Assembly: GCF_042445055.1 (NCBI RefSeq)
Contig: NZ_CP170339.1
Span: 2,108,001-2,172,000, forward strand
Length of the DNA: 64,000 nucleotides
Direction: 5' to 3'
Origin: Falsihalocynthiibacter sp042445055
GTDB taxonomy: Bacteria; Pseudomonadota; Alphaproteobacteria; Rhodobacterales; Rhodobacteraceae
Positions 28,225 through 36,713 of the stretch are shown here, one piece after another. The first letter of the stretch is position 1. The number at the start of each line of letters is the position of its first letter. Below the pieces are notes generated by a model. The model did no database searches, had not been told where the DNA came from, and saw only the letters and a list, made by a program, of their open reading frames with translations. The position numbers and the translations under genes are program-made.

Positions 28225-28451
28225 ATGCCGACTGGAAACGCGACGAGCCGGAATCGCCATGCATCAAGATATGCGTGGTGCATCCAACAGCCAAAATATG
28301 CACTGGGTGCCTTAGGTCGCTGGATGAAATCGCTCAGTGGGGCACAATGAGCGCCGAGGAGCGTCAGGCCGTCCTAGACGCCCTGCCTCCACGCGCGTCA
28401 CTCCTCAAGAAGCGCCGCGGTGGGCGCGCAGGACGCATGAGCCGAGGTTAA
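28221..28451 (+). CDS. DUF1289 small cysteine protein
   Basis: 76 residues. The family pattern SPCIKICVVHPTAKICTGCLRSLDEI contains four Cys (CxxxC and CxxC) that could bind metal, followed by W-G-x-M-S-x-x-E-R. The tail is strongly basic (KKRRGGRAGRMSRG). Function of the family is not established. The ATGA junction with ruvX places it in the ccmI-ruvX transcript. Its stop overlaps by 4 bases with that of the convergent TauE/SafE gene. Confidence 0.88.
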   Translation: MNADWKRDEPESPCIKICVVHPTAKICTGCLRSLDEIAQWGTMSAEERQAVLDALPPRASLLKKRRGGRAGRMSRG

Positions 28452-29272
28452 TAGCCCAGCGCCTTGCGCAACATATTCATCGCAACCACGATCAGAAATA
28501 CCGAGAAAATCCGTTTCAACATCTTGGCGTCCAACCGATGCGCGAGCTGTGCGCCGAGCGGTGCCGTAATGAGCGTCATTGAGATCACCACAAGAAACGC
28601 AGGAATATTCACAGCCCCAAGCGTAAACGGCGGTGCGCTATCGGCGGCAATGTCCACGAATAGAAACCCGATCACGGACGGCAACGCGATTATCACGCCA
28701 AAGCCAGCAGCCGTCGCAACCGCGCGGTGAATGGCAATCCCATGCAAACTCATAAGCGGCACGCCAAAGCTCCCGCCACCAATTCCCATAAGAACGCTCA
28801 AAAAGCCAACAATCGGCGAAAGCACCATGCGTTTGATGCCACGGGGCATCTCATCCCCCAAGCGCCAAGTTGTCTTGCCGAACGCCATATACAGGCCGAT
28901 AAATATCCCGAGAACGCCGAATATCCCCTGCAGCACGGTTGAGCGCAGCGAAGAAACCGTCAGCATCCCCAAGATCGCACCAATCGCGATGCCCAGCGCC
29001 CATTTCTTGAGGATATCCCATTCAACTGCGCCTTTCTTGTTGTGGCTTGCAACCGAACGCATCGATGTCACGATGATGGTCGCAAGAGACGTGGCAAGGC
29101 AAACCTGCATCAGTTGATCGCCACCATAGCCCAGCGCATCGAACGCATAAAAGAACGCTGGCACAAGGATGATCCCTCCGCCTACGCCAAGTAACCCCGC
29201 CATAACACCAGCAAAGCCACCAATCACAAGCAAAAGCGCCAATACAGGCAGGTACTGGAGGAGATCGTTCAT
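28448..29272 (-). CDS. TauE/SafE-family membrane permease
   Basis: 274-residue polytopic inner-membrane protein of the TauE/SafE (DUF81) family, members of which export or import organosulfonates, sulfite or sulfoacetate. Two repeated halves, each opening with a Gly-rich helix: GGFAGVMAGLLGVGGGIILVPAFFY at about 18-42 and SVLMGIGGGSFGVPLMSLHG at about 160-180. ATG 29270-29272. It lies 32 bases after dusA on the same strand, so the two may be cotranscribed. No sulfonate catabolic gene is next to it, so the substrate is not inferred. Confidence 0.9.
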   Translation of the reverse strand: MNDLLQYLPVLALLLVIGGFAGVMAGLLGVGGGIILVPAFFYAFDALGYGGDQLMQVCLATSLATIIVTSMRSVASHNKKGAVEWDILKKWALGIAIGAILGMLTVSSLRSTVLQGIFGVLGIFIGLYMAFGKTTWRLGDEMPRGIKRMVLSPIVGFLSVLMGIGGGSFGVPLMSLHGIAIHRAVATAAGFGVIIALPSVIGFLFVDIAADSAPPFTLGAVNIPAFLVVISMTLITAPLGAQLAHRLDAKMLKRIFSVFLIVVAMNMLRKALGY

Positions 29273-29304
29273 ATTCTGTCCTTTTATGGAATAATCAGAG
29301 CGGG

Positions 29305-30357
29305 TTACGCGCTGGTATGGGCACCCACAGCAATATCGCCTCCTGTGACGCGGTCAAGCGCCTCGAGCAATAATTCTGGTCCTGCCCCATCCTTTGGTGC
29401 CCCCTCAGAGAGCACACGCCGCCATCCGCGCGCACCGGGACGGCCCGTAAACAGCCCAAGCATATGGCGCGTGACCTGTCCCAAACGTCCGCCCTCTGCG
29501 ATATGACGTTCGATATAGGGGATCATTTGGTGTACGGCCTCTATGGGGTCACTTGTACTACCTGTTCCGTAAATCCGCCCATCCGCAGCACAGAGGATAT
29601 CCGCAGGCGAGTGATATGCAGACCGCCCGATCATCACACCATCAAGCCCCTGAGTAAGGAATGTCTCGACCTGATCAAGCGAGGTGATCCCGCCGTTGAT
29701 CGAGATGTGCAATTCGGGGAACTGCTGTTTCATCGCAAGCACAAGGTCATAATCCAGCGGAGGGATATCGCGGTTCTCCTTGGGCGAGAGCCCCTGAAGC
29801 CACGCCTTGCGCGCATGAATCTGAAAACGGGTTACTCCCGCCGACGAAACCTGTGTCAGAAAGTCTGGCAAAACCTCGGTTGGCTCTTGGTCATCCACTC
29901 CGATGCGGCACTTTACTGTAATCTCGACATTACACGCGTCCCGCATTGCCGCCACACATTCGGCCACAAGCTTCGGGTTCTCCATCAGGATGGCACCGAA
30001 ACAACCAGACTGCACGCGATCACTGGGGCAACCGACGTTCAGGTTGATCTCATCGTAGCCGTGATCCTCTGCCATAACGCAAGCCTGCGCCAGTTCCGCA
30101 GGGTCCGAGCCGCCAAGCTGTAACGCTACGGGATGCTCATTCGCGTCATAGCGCAACAAATGCAACGCATTCCCCCGCACTAACGCAGGCGAAGTCACCA
30201 TTTCCGTATAAAGCAGCGTATGTCGGGACAATAGCCGATGTAGATACCGACAATGCCGATCCGTCCAATCCATCATGGGAGCCACGGATAGGCGCGCGGC
30301 TCTCCGCACTTCAGAAAACCCTGATGTTTCTTGGTTTTTCGAATTCGCCGTCGTCAT
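29305..30357 (-). CDS. dusA: tRNA-dihydrouridine synthase DusA
   Basis: FMN/NADPH enzyme reducing uridine in the tRNA D-loop (U20/20a in E. coli). 350 residues from ATG 30355-30357, with GAGGAAA upstream; a 67-codon upstream frame is rejected. Hallmarks are SVAPMMDWTDRHCRYLHRLL, the catalytic-loop NLNVGCPSDRVQSGCFGAIL with the proton-donor Cys, FQIHARKAWLQGLSPKENRDIPPLDY and VMIGRSAYHSP. The last three match DusA rather than DusB or DusC. Confidence 0.95.
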   Translation of the reverse strand: MTTANSKNQETSGFSEVRRAARLSVAPMMDWTDRHCRYLHRLLSRHTLLYTEMVTSPALVRGNALHLLRYDANEHPVALQLGGSDPAELAQACVMAEDHGYDEINLNVGCPSDRVQSGCFGAILMENPKLVAECVAAMRDACNVEITVKCRIGVDDQEPTEVLPDFLTQVSSAGVTRFQIHARKAWLQGLSPKENRDIPPLDYDLVLAMKQQFPELHISINGGITSLDQVETFLTQGLDGVMIGRSAYHSPADILCAADGRIYGTGSTSDPIEAVHQMIPYIERHIAEGGRLGQVTRHMLGLFTGRPGARGWRRVLSEGAPKDGAGPELLLEALDRVTGGDIAVGAHTSA

Positions 30358-30659
30358 GATTTTCCTCGTCTCGACCCGATTTAGCGCCGTTATTAGATGC
30401 AGTGCTCCAGATTGTAGCACCGACGGCGCCGTGTAGCACTTTTCTCCCCTCAAGTTCCAGAGCGCTAATTCAAGCACGGTCGAACTGGCCCTCGGCCATA
30501 TAGTTTGAGTTCGCACGCCAATCGCTACTCTTTGTCCTAATTGTCGCCCTGTGGACATGGCGGCATAGCTCTACTGCATCCCCGATGACACGCGGGCAAT
30601 TGCGCAGTAGGCTAAGCGGAACAGTATCGCCTTCACTGCCCCTTAACTGGAGTGATCAA
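30358..30659. other. 302-bp divergent intergenic region with repeats
   Basis: No gene. TGTAGCAC occurs twice in the same direction at 30413-30420 and 30432-30439, 19 bases apart, flanking the 10-bp palindrome ACGGCGCCGT (30423-30432). GTGCT at 30402-30406 forms an inverted pair with the first AGCAC. This may be an operator for dusA or the divergent transferase gene, but no regulator can be named. Confidence 0.45.
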
Positions 30660-31460
30660 ATGACAAAAAAGCACATCGTTTACCACATCCCCGTCTGCCC
30701 TTTTTCACAACGTCTGGAGATTATGTTGGCCCTGCGGGGAAAACAGGATGCAGTCGAATTTCGAGTCGTGGACATTACCAAGCCACGCGACCCTGAGCTC
30801 TTGGCCAAAACCCGTGGCACGACCGCGCTGCCAGTTCTTGAAACCAGCGATGGACGCATTTTGAAAGAGAGCCTTGTGATCCTACGGTATCTCGATGAGG
30901 CTGTGGACGGCCCCATGCTGCGCCGAAGCGATCCAGTGGAGCACGCGATTGAATCGATGCTGATCGCCCGTGAGGGCCCCTTTACGATGGCAGGGTATCT
31001 CTTTGTCATGAACCAAGACCGCGCGCGTCGGGAAGAGCGTTTGGACAAGCTGCTGGCACTTTATCGGGACATCAATGATTTCCTTGTCGATCAGAACCCG
31101 CAAGGCCCGTACCTGTTCGAGGATTTCGGTTTGGCAGAGGCTGTCTTTACTCCAATGTTCAAACGGTTTTGGTTCCTTGATTACTATGAGGACTTCGAGC
31201 TGCCGTCAGGCAATGACTACGACCGTGTTCGGGCGTGGCGCGAAGCGTGCATGGCCCACCCTGCCACAACTCAGGTGACCGAAGAAGAGATCGTAAAGCT
31301 CTACTACGACTACGCGCTTGGCGCAGGAAATGGCGCGCTACCTGAAGGGCGTAGCGTCTCAAGCTTTGTTTTCGAGCCCCATTGGCAATCAAGACCGATG
31401 CCGCCAAAGGACAAATATGCCGGAACAGCCACCGATAGCGAACTCGGCCTGATCGCCTGA
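30660..31460 (+). CDS. Glutathione S-transferase-family protein (glutaredoxin-like N-domain)
   Basis: 266 residues from ATG 30660, preceded by GGAG; a 25-codon upstream frame is rejected. The N-terminal thioredoxin fold (about 4-80) carries CPFSQR, a one-cysteine glutaredoxin-like motif, then a cis-Pro segment TTALPVLE and ESLVILRYLDE for glutathione contact. An all-helical C-domain follows (about 95-230). The tail of about 35 residues, rich in Pro and Ser, is extra. It resembles unclassified bacterial GSTs; substrate unknown. Stands alone, divergent from dusA. Confidence 0.82.
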   Translation: MTKKHIVYHIPVCPFSQRLEIMLALRGKQDAVEFRVVDITKPRDPELLAKTRGTTALPVLETSDGRILKESLVILRYLDEAVDGPMLRRSDPVEHAIESMLIAREGPFTMAGYLFVMNQDRARREERLDKLLALYRDINDFLVDQNPQGPYLFEDFGLAEAVFTPMFKRFWFLDYYEDFELPSGNDYDRVRAWREACMAHPATTQVTEEEIVKLYYDYALGAGNGALPEGRSVSSFVFEPHWQSRPMPPKDKYAGTATDSELGLIA

Positions 31461-31733
31461 GCCGTCGGCGGTGCTTGTTTCTAAAATAGTTGTTTGTCGC
31501 GCATGAGCCTTGGTCTAACCTAACGTCACGCGGGGAGAATTACCCCTGCCTCGCAACTCGAACAGGTCTTTGGCACTAGTTTAGCTGCCCCTAATTGCGA
31601 GTCTGCGAAAAACGAGAATGCCTTACCGATGACCGGGGTCTCGGCGCATTTATGGCGACGGCGCCGCGCACGTATTTTGAACACCACAATACCAAGTGTC
31701 GATTTTACGACGGATCAATATGGAGAAAGACCG
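31461..31733. other. 273-bp region before the sulfatase gene
   Basis: No gene, hairpin terminator or clear promoter is visible. A frame upstream of the sulfatase ATG is open for 35 codons but has no ribosome site. CTCGCAA and TTGCGAG occur about 40 bases apart as an inverted pair, too distant to interpret. Confidence 0.4.
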
Positions 31734-34100
31734 ATGATCAAGAGAACTACGACTTGGCTATGCTTGGGCGCGGCTACGCTCATCACGACGGGCGCTGCGG
31801 TGGTGCAAGAATCTCTGCCCTTCCCGCCCAAACCATCCGGTAGCACGGCGGGTCCGACCATTGCGGAGTCTACCTACAGCCCGCTGTCCGCGAAATCGCA
31901 TCTACCCGAAGACGCACCCAATATCGTCATTATCATGCTTGACGATGTCGGGCCTGCTCTACCCCATACTTTGGGCGGACCGATCACGACTCCTACTTTC
32001 GATGAATTGGCACAAGAAGGCATCGCCTATAGCCGCTTCCATAATGCTGCTATGTTCTCTCCTACCCGTGCGGCACTTCTGACGGGGCGCAATCACCATC
32101 GTGTCGGCAATGGGCAAATCGCCGAGCTTGCAAATGATTGGGACGGATACACTGGGCGCATTCCTCGTACCTCTGCCACTGTCGCTAAGGTCCTAAGTGA
32201 TTATGGCTATGCCACGGCTGCCTTTGGTAAATGGCACAATACGCCTGCGAACGAAACAACGGCCGTGGGCCCTTACACCAATTGGCCCACCGGTGAAGCC
32301 ATCGGGTTCGACTATTTCTATGGGTTTCTAGCGGGGGAATCCTCGCAATGGGAACCGGCGGTCGTCGAGAACACCAATCGGCTTGACCCCTCGCTTGGCA
32401 AAGAAGGCTATCACTTCACCGAAGACATCGCCGACAAAGCGGTGTTCTGGATGAAGCAGGTTCACGCACTGACGCCTGACCGTCCTTTCATGGTCTACTG
32501 GGCGCCAGGTGCCTCTCACGGGCCTCACCACATCTTCAAGGAATGGGCCGACAAATACAAAGGAAGGTTCGGCGATGGCTGGGACGAGCTGCGCGAGGAA
32601 ATCTTTGCCAATCAGCAAGAACTCGGCTGGATCCCCGAGAACACAGACCTGACCGCACGTCCCGATAGCCTTGCCGCTTGGGATGACATTCCCGAAGACG
32701 AACGCGCTTTCCAACTGCGTCTGATGGAGGTTTTCGCAGGTTATACCGAACACGCCGATACACAGGCAGGACGATTGCTGGATGCCCTCGACGAAATGGG
32801 CGTTCGTGACAATACGCTGATCTTCTATGTCTGGAGCGATAACGGCTCTAGCGCCGAAGGGCAAAACGGGACGATCAGTGAGCTTCTCTCCCAGAATGGG
32901 ATCAGCACAGAAATCAAGGATCACATCAAGGCGATGAACGAACTTGGCGGTCTAGATGTGCTGGGATCGAACAAGGCGGATAACATGTACCACGCTGGCT
33001 AGGCTTGGGCAGGGTCAACGCCCTATCGCTCGACCAAGCTCGTTGCTGCGCATTTTGGAGGGACCAGAACGCCGCTCATCGTTTCCTGGCCCAAGCGGAT
33101 CACCCCTGACACCACGCCACGGCCGCAGTTTCATCACGTAAACGATATCGTTCCCACGATCTATGACGTGCTGGATATCACTCCGCCCGAAACCGTGGAC
33201 GGCATCAGCCAAGACCCTCTGGATGGCGTCAGCTTGACGTATACCTTCGACGCGCCCGATGCCGAAGGACAGAAGCCAAGCCAGTATTTCGAGGTCATGG
33301 GCAGCCGCAGCTACTATGAAAACGAATGGATCGCCTCGGTCTTTGGTCCGCGCACCCCTTGGACGCCCGGTGTGGACCCCGCCATCTTTCAATGGTCACC
33401 CGATAACGACACATGGGAACTCCATGACCTGACCACAGATCATTCGCAGGCGCACAACCTTGCTGATGAACATGCGGACAAAACCGAAGCCCTAAAAGAG
33501 GCATTCCGAGCCACGGCGAAGGAAAACAAGGTTTTCCCGATCGGTGGTGGGCTGTGGTCGATCGTGTTCCATCCCGAAGACGCGCCATCCAATCCCGCAA
33601 CCGAGTTCACCTATACGCAAGAGGTCGTTGGCGTTCCTGAGTTCACCGCGCCCAAGGTCGGCGCGCGTAGCAACCTAGTGACCATCGAAGCGGAACTGTC
33701 AGAGGATTCCGAGGGCGTACTTTATGCGCTGGGCGCGTTTTCTGGCGGCCTCTCGCTTTGGGTCGATCAGGGCAAGCTGACCTATGAATACAACCTGTTC
33801 GAGATAGAGCGCACCCAGATCGCCACCACCGATCCACTTCCAACCGGAAAGGTCACAATTGAGGTGGAAACGACCAAGACCAGCGATGATCATGCTGCAC
33901 CGCTAGACGTGGTCATCCGCATCAACGGCGCGGAGGTGGCCAATGGAACGGTCCCCCGCTCTGCCCCGCTGGCCTTTACGGCGAACGATGCCTTCGACGT
34001 AGGTCGGGATAGCTATTCCCCTGTGTCCGAAGCCTATTTCGATCGTAAACCGTTCGCGTTCAACGGAAAAATCGACCAATTCAGGGTCGCGTATAAGTAA
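31734..34100 (+). pseudogene. Arylsulfatase, inactivated: catalytic Cys replaced and in-frame amber stop
   Basis: Alkaline-phosphatase-fold sulfatase, 787 sense codons plus one internal stop. The ATG at 31734 follows GGAGAAAG and opens a signal peptide (residues 1 to about 24). Metal residues Asp70 and Asp71 are in IIMLDDVG. The sulfatase signature is FSPTRAALLTGRN at 108-120; position 108, which should be the Cys (or Ser) converted to formylglycine, is Phe (TTC at 32055-32057, one base from TGC or TGT... TTC to TGC). At codon 423 a TAG (33000-33002) sits in YHAG-stop-AWAGSTPYRSTK, where relatives have Trp (TGG to TAG). The frame stays open for 365 more sense codons after the stop, including IVSWPKRI and a C-terminal concanavalin-like region. 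Both lesions would abolish activity; the lack of frameshifts suggests recent decay. Confidence 0.85.
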
Positions 34101-34114
34101 GACGGCAGGCTACA

Positions 34115-34143
34115 TTCGGACGGCAATCTGGTTGCCGTCCGAA
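34115..34143. repeat. Perfect 12-bp hairpin between sulfatase and GFA genes
   Basis: TTCGGACGGCAA pairs exactly with TTGCCGTCCGAA around a TCTGG loop, 14 bases after the sulfatase stop. No U-tract follows on either strand, so it is not a standard intrinsic terminator. It may still slow or stop transcription between these two convergent genes. Confidence 0.6.
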
Positions 34144-34190
34144 CGATGATCACATTGGCGATGGGCTGTTCTGCGCTCTATGTGCCCGTC

Positions 34191-34679
34191 CTAGGTTTCA
34201 CCGATGATATGAGGCGCATCAAATACTGTTGGTTCATTCGGGGTACCGTCATTTTCGGTCGCGTGTTGATCAAAGGTGTTGAAATGCGGCGGGATTACCG
34301 TGCCCTTCTGCGCCACTCCCAAGAAGATATGCTTGGAGTTCTCTGGCGTAATATTGAGCCAGTTAGGGTCATCAAATGTCCCGCCATAGATACCGACGGC
34401 GCCTTCGAAACGTTCAAAAGTCAGGTACAGCTTCGTCCCGCAGGTGTCGCAAAAATGAATATGCACTTGCTTACCACTTCCCTCGGAAACGTGCGTATAG
34501 CGCTTGGGCGTGCCACGAATTACCGCAAAGTCTGCGCTATTGAATACAGGCTCAACCAAGTACGCTCCGCCCGTCGCACGCTGGCAAAATTTACAATGAC
34601 ACATTGTCGTTCGTAAAGGTTGACGACTGACCGCATACCTCACATCTCCACAAAGGCATCCACCTTGAGCAAGCGTCAT
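34191..34679 (-). CDS. GFA-family (glutathione-dependent formaldehyde-activating-like) zinc protein
   Basis: 162 residues. Zinc-binding Cys motifs are GGCLCGDVRYAV near 7-18, CHCKFCQRATGGAY near 27-40, and HFCDTCGTKLY near 75-86, the three blocks of the GFA/CENP-V fold. Family members were named for S-hydroxymethylglutathione formation, but the activity is doubtful for most. ATG 34677-34679. A 156-codon frame on the opposite strand is a shadow. Convergent with the sulfatase and divergent from hipBA. Confidence 0.9.
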   Translation of the reverse strand: MTLAQGGCLCGDVRYAVSRQPLRTTMCHCKFCQRATGGAYLVEPVFNSADFAVIRGTPKRYTHVSEGSGKQVHIHFCDTCGTKLYLTFERFEGAVGIYGGTFDDPNWLNITPENSKHIFLGVAQKGTVIPPHFNTFDQHATENDGTPNEPTVFDAPHIIGET

Positions 34680-34982
34680 TTTAGCACCCTTTCCCCCTCA
34701 GATTTCTGACCATAGCACAAAGTCGCGGGACGGTATCAACTTCAGGTAACGCCTATTGGTTCCGTTCCTGCATTCGAAACTTTGTTTGTACGAATAGCGG
34801 CCCTTGTTTGCGCACCATTATTCATCATCACAATTGATGATATTTACCTAATTATGACCCGTACTTTATCATATATGATAAATTTTTTATACAAGCGCTT
34901 GCGTTCCGCATCCGCATCTATTATTTATCATTAGTGATATAAATTGCGCCAATTATACTAAAATCTTATCAGGAGTGACAAA
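34680..34982. other. 303-bp AT-rich regulatory region before hipBA
   Basis: No gene. Clearly richer in A and T than its neighbours from about 34800 on, which may mark transferred DNA. It contains the palindrome array and the putative hip promoter described separately, plus ATCATC-ACAATT-GATGAT at 34824-34841. Confidence 0.6.
34865..34980 (+). promoter_or_regulatory. Putative HipB operator array and hipBA promoter
   Basis: Three palindromes share TATCA-N4-TGAYA: TTTATCATATATGATAAA (34865-34882, perfect 18 bp), TATCATTAGTGATA (34926-34939) and TATCAGGAGTGACA (34967-34980). The third covers the AGGAG ribosome site of hipB. A -10-like TATACT lies at 34954-34959 with a weak -35 inside the second palindrome. 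In E. coli HipB binds several TATCC-N8-GGATA sites upstream of its own operon, so autorepression by similar means is inferred here. Confidence 0.6.
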
Positions 34983-35315
34983 TTGAAGGTAGACAGTTTA
35001 ACGCCAACTCCAATCATCTTAGAGGAACTGGGGCGCCGCCTGCGCAGCATTCGCGAGCAAAAAGGTCTCTCACGGGACGAGTTGGCGAAGCAATCGGGGA
35101 TCGGGTCAGCCACCCTCGAACGCATGGAGTCCGGCTCTGCCGGTCAATTGACAAGCTGGATTCGCGTCCTGATGACTTTGAACATGGATGCAGGCGTGGA
35201 TGGGCTGCTACCCGAGAATTACTCATCTCCGCTGCAGGAGGTCAAAGGCAGCAGAAAACGGAAGCCGAAAACCCTGCCCAACAATGGAAAGAGGCGTTGG
35301 GGAGATGAGCAATGA
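34983..35315 (+). CDS. hipB: HipB-like antitoxin (XRE-type helix-turn-helix)
   Basis: 110 residues. The helix-turn-helix of the XRE/Cro type is at about 13-68 (LGRRLRSIREQKGLSRDELAKQSGIGSATLERMESG). The tail from about 80 is basic and disordered. The start is TTG at 34983, with AGGAG seven bases before it; no ATG or GTG is suitably placed. It overlaps hipA by 4 bases (ATGA). HipB proteins bind their kinase partner and repress the operon; the palindrome array upstream supports that. Confidence 0.88.
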   Translation: MKVDSLTPTPIILEELGRRLRSIREQKGLSRDELAKQSGIGSATLERMESGSAGQLTSWIRVLMTLNMDAGVDGLLPENYSSPLQEVKGSRKRKPKTLPNNGKRRWGDEQ

Positions 35316-36607
35316 CGACGGCAACCGTAGAGTTGTGGGGAACCACTGTAGGCTATGTCTCTATGGACGCAGGAGAAAAATTCGCGCGCTTCGAATATGA
35401 ACCTTCATTTGTCCAGATGGGCGTTGAACTGGCACCAATTCACATGCCCGCCATCGCGCGCAACATTTATCAGTTTCGCGGATTGGATACGCGTGCGTTC
35501 CACGGAATGCCGGGGCTGTTGGCAGATAGCCTGCCGGATAAGTTCGGCAATAGCCTAATCAACGTTTGGCTGGCCTCCAGAGGACGGTCGGCAGACGATT
35601 TTAATGCCGTTGATCGTCTTTGCTATACAGGTCAGCGCGGAATGGGCGCGCTGGAGTTCAAACCCGCGAACCACATCACAAACGAACGCGATGAAGACCT
35701 TCAGGTCGCGGAGCTAACCGAACTGGCGTCCATGGCTTTTGCTCGATCTGAGAACATGGACGCAAAGCTGTCTAATAACGTGGACGACAAGGGGCTGTTA
35801 GATATTCTTGCCGTGGGAACCTCCGCGGGCGGAGCCAGAGCCAAGGCCGTGATTGCGTATAATCCTGACACCAAGCAAGTACGCTCGGGGCAGTTGAACC
35901 TGAAGGAAGGCTTTGAGCACTGGCTGATCAAATTTGATGGTGTCCAATTCAACGGAGATTGGGGCGTGGCCGACCCTGCGGGCTATGGGCTGTTGGAATA
36001 TAGCTACTACGAAATGGCGAAGGCCTGCGGCATTGAGATGATGGAATGTCGTTTGTTTAAGGAAAATGGTCGGAACCACTTCATGACGCGGCGCTTTGAC
36101 CGAGACGAAAAAGGTGGCAAGAAGTTTGTGCAAACCTTTGGCGCGCTTGCACATTACGACTATTACAACAGCGGGCAATACTCCTATGAACAGCTATTCC
36201 TCCTTATGAAAAAACTGGCGATGACTGCTGAGTTGATGGAGGAGCAATTTCGTCGTGTCGTATTCAATTTGGTGGGCTGCAATCAGGATGACCACGTCAA
36301 AAACTTCGGTTTCATGATGGATCGTGATGGACAATGGTCACTTAGTCCAGCCTATGATCTTTGTCACTCCGAAGGCAGTGATTTCACGCGCAATCATCAG
36401 CTTCGACTCTCGAACAAGGTAAATGATTTCACTCTAGACGACCTCAAGAACCTTGCGGATTATGCTGGTATTAAGCGGGGCGCTTATAAGCAGATTTTGG
36501 AGCAAACCGTCGACGCATTTACAGGATGGAAAGCGAAGGCGGAAGAGTTAGGAGTGCCCTCCGGAATTCAGGACCACGTTTTGAGAACATTGCGACTAAA
36601 TTGGTGA
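35312..36607 (+). CDS. hipA: HipA-like serine/threonine kinase toxin
   Basis: 431 residues, normal for HipA. An N-terminal subdomain (couple_hipA, about 1-115) holds FHGMPGLLADSLPDKFG and ends near GQRGMGALEF. The kinase core follows: Gly/Ser-rich loop VGTSAGGARAKAVIAY at 168-183, HWLIKFDG at 203-210, catalytic NQDDHVKNF at 324-332 and SPAYDL at 345-350. These key residues are intact, so the kinase should be active. E. coli HipA phosphorylates glutamyl-tRNA synthetase; the target here is not known. Cotranscribed with hipB. Confidence 0.93.
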   Translation: MTTATVELWGTTVGYVSMDAGEKFARFEYEPSFVQMGVELAPIHMPAIARNIYQFRGLDTRAFHGMPGLLADSLPDKFGNSLINVWLASRGRSADDFNAVDRLCYTGQRGMGALEFKPANHITNERDEDLQVAELTELASMAFARSENMDAKLSNNVDDKGLLDILAVGTSAGGARAKAVIAYNPDTKQVRSGQLNLKEGFEHWLIKFDGVQFNGDWGVADPAGYGLLEYSYYEMAKACGIEMMECRLFKENGRNHFMTRRFDRDEKGGKKFVQTFGALAHYDYYNSGQYSYEQLFLLMKKLAMTAELMEEQFRRVVFNLVGCNQDDHVKNFGFMMDRDGQWSLSPAYDLCHSEGSDFTRNHQLRLSNKVNDFTLDDLKNLADYAGIKRGAYKQILEQTVDAFTGWKAKAEELGVPSGIQDHVLRTLRLNW

Positions 36608-36713
36608 TCAGTCCCATTAGCGCGGATCGCGGTAATGTTCTCGGCAACAGACGGCCGTTTCCGCGCGCTCCTTCCCTTGCATACTCAGCCCAAAGACACA
36701 GCCATTGCGCTAA

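Noticed and set aside
33000..33002. Amber codon as a site for pyrrolysine or programmed readthrough
   Set aside because: No pyl genes or readthrough element are seen, and a simple TGG to TAG change explains it, particularly with the second lesion at residue 108.
34146..34616. 156-codon plus-strand frame opposite the GFA gene
   Set aside because: The minus-strand frame has all three zinc motifs; this one matches nothing recognisable.
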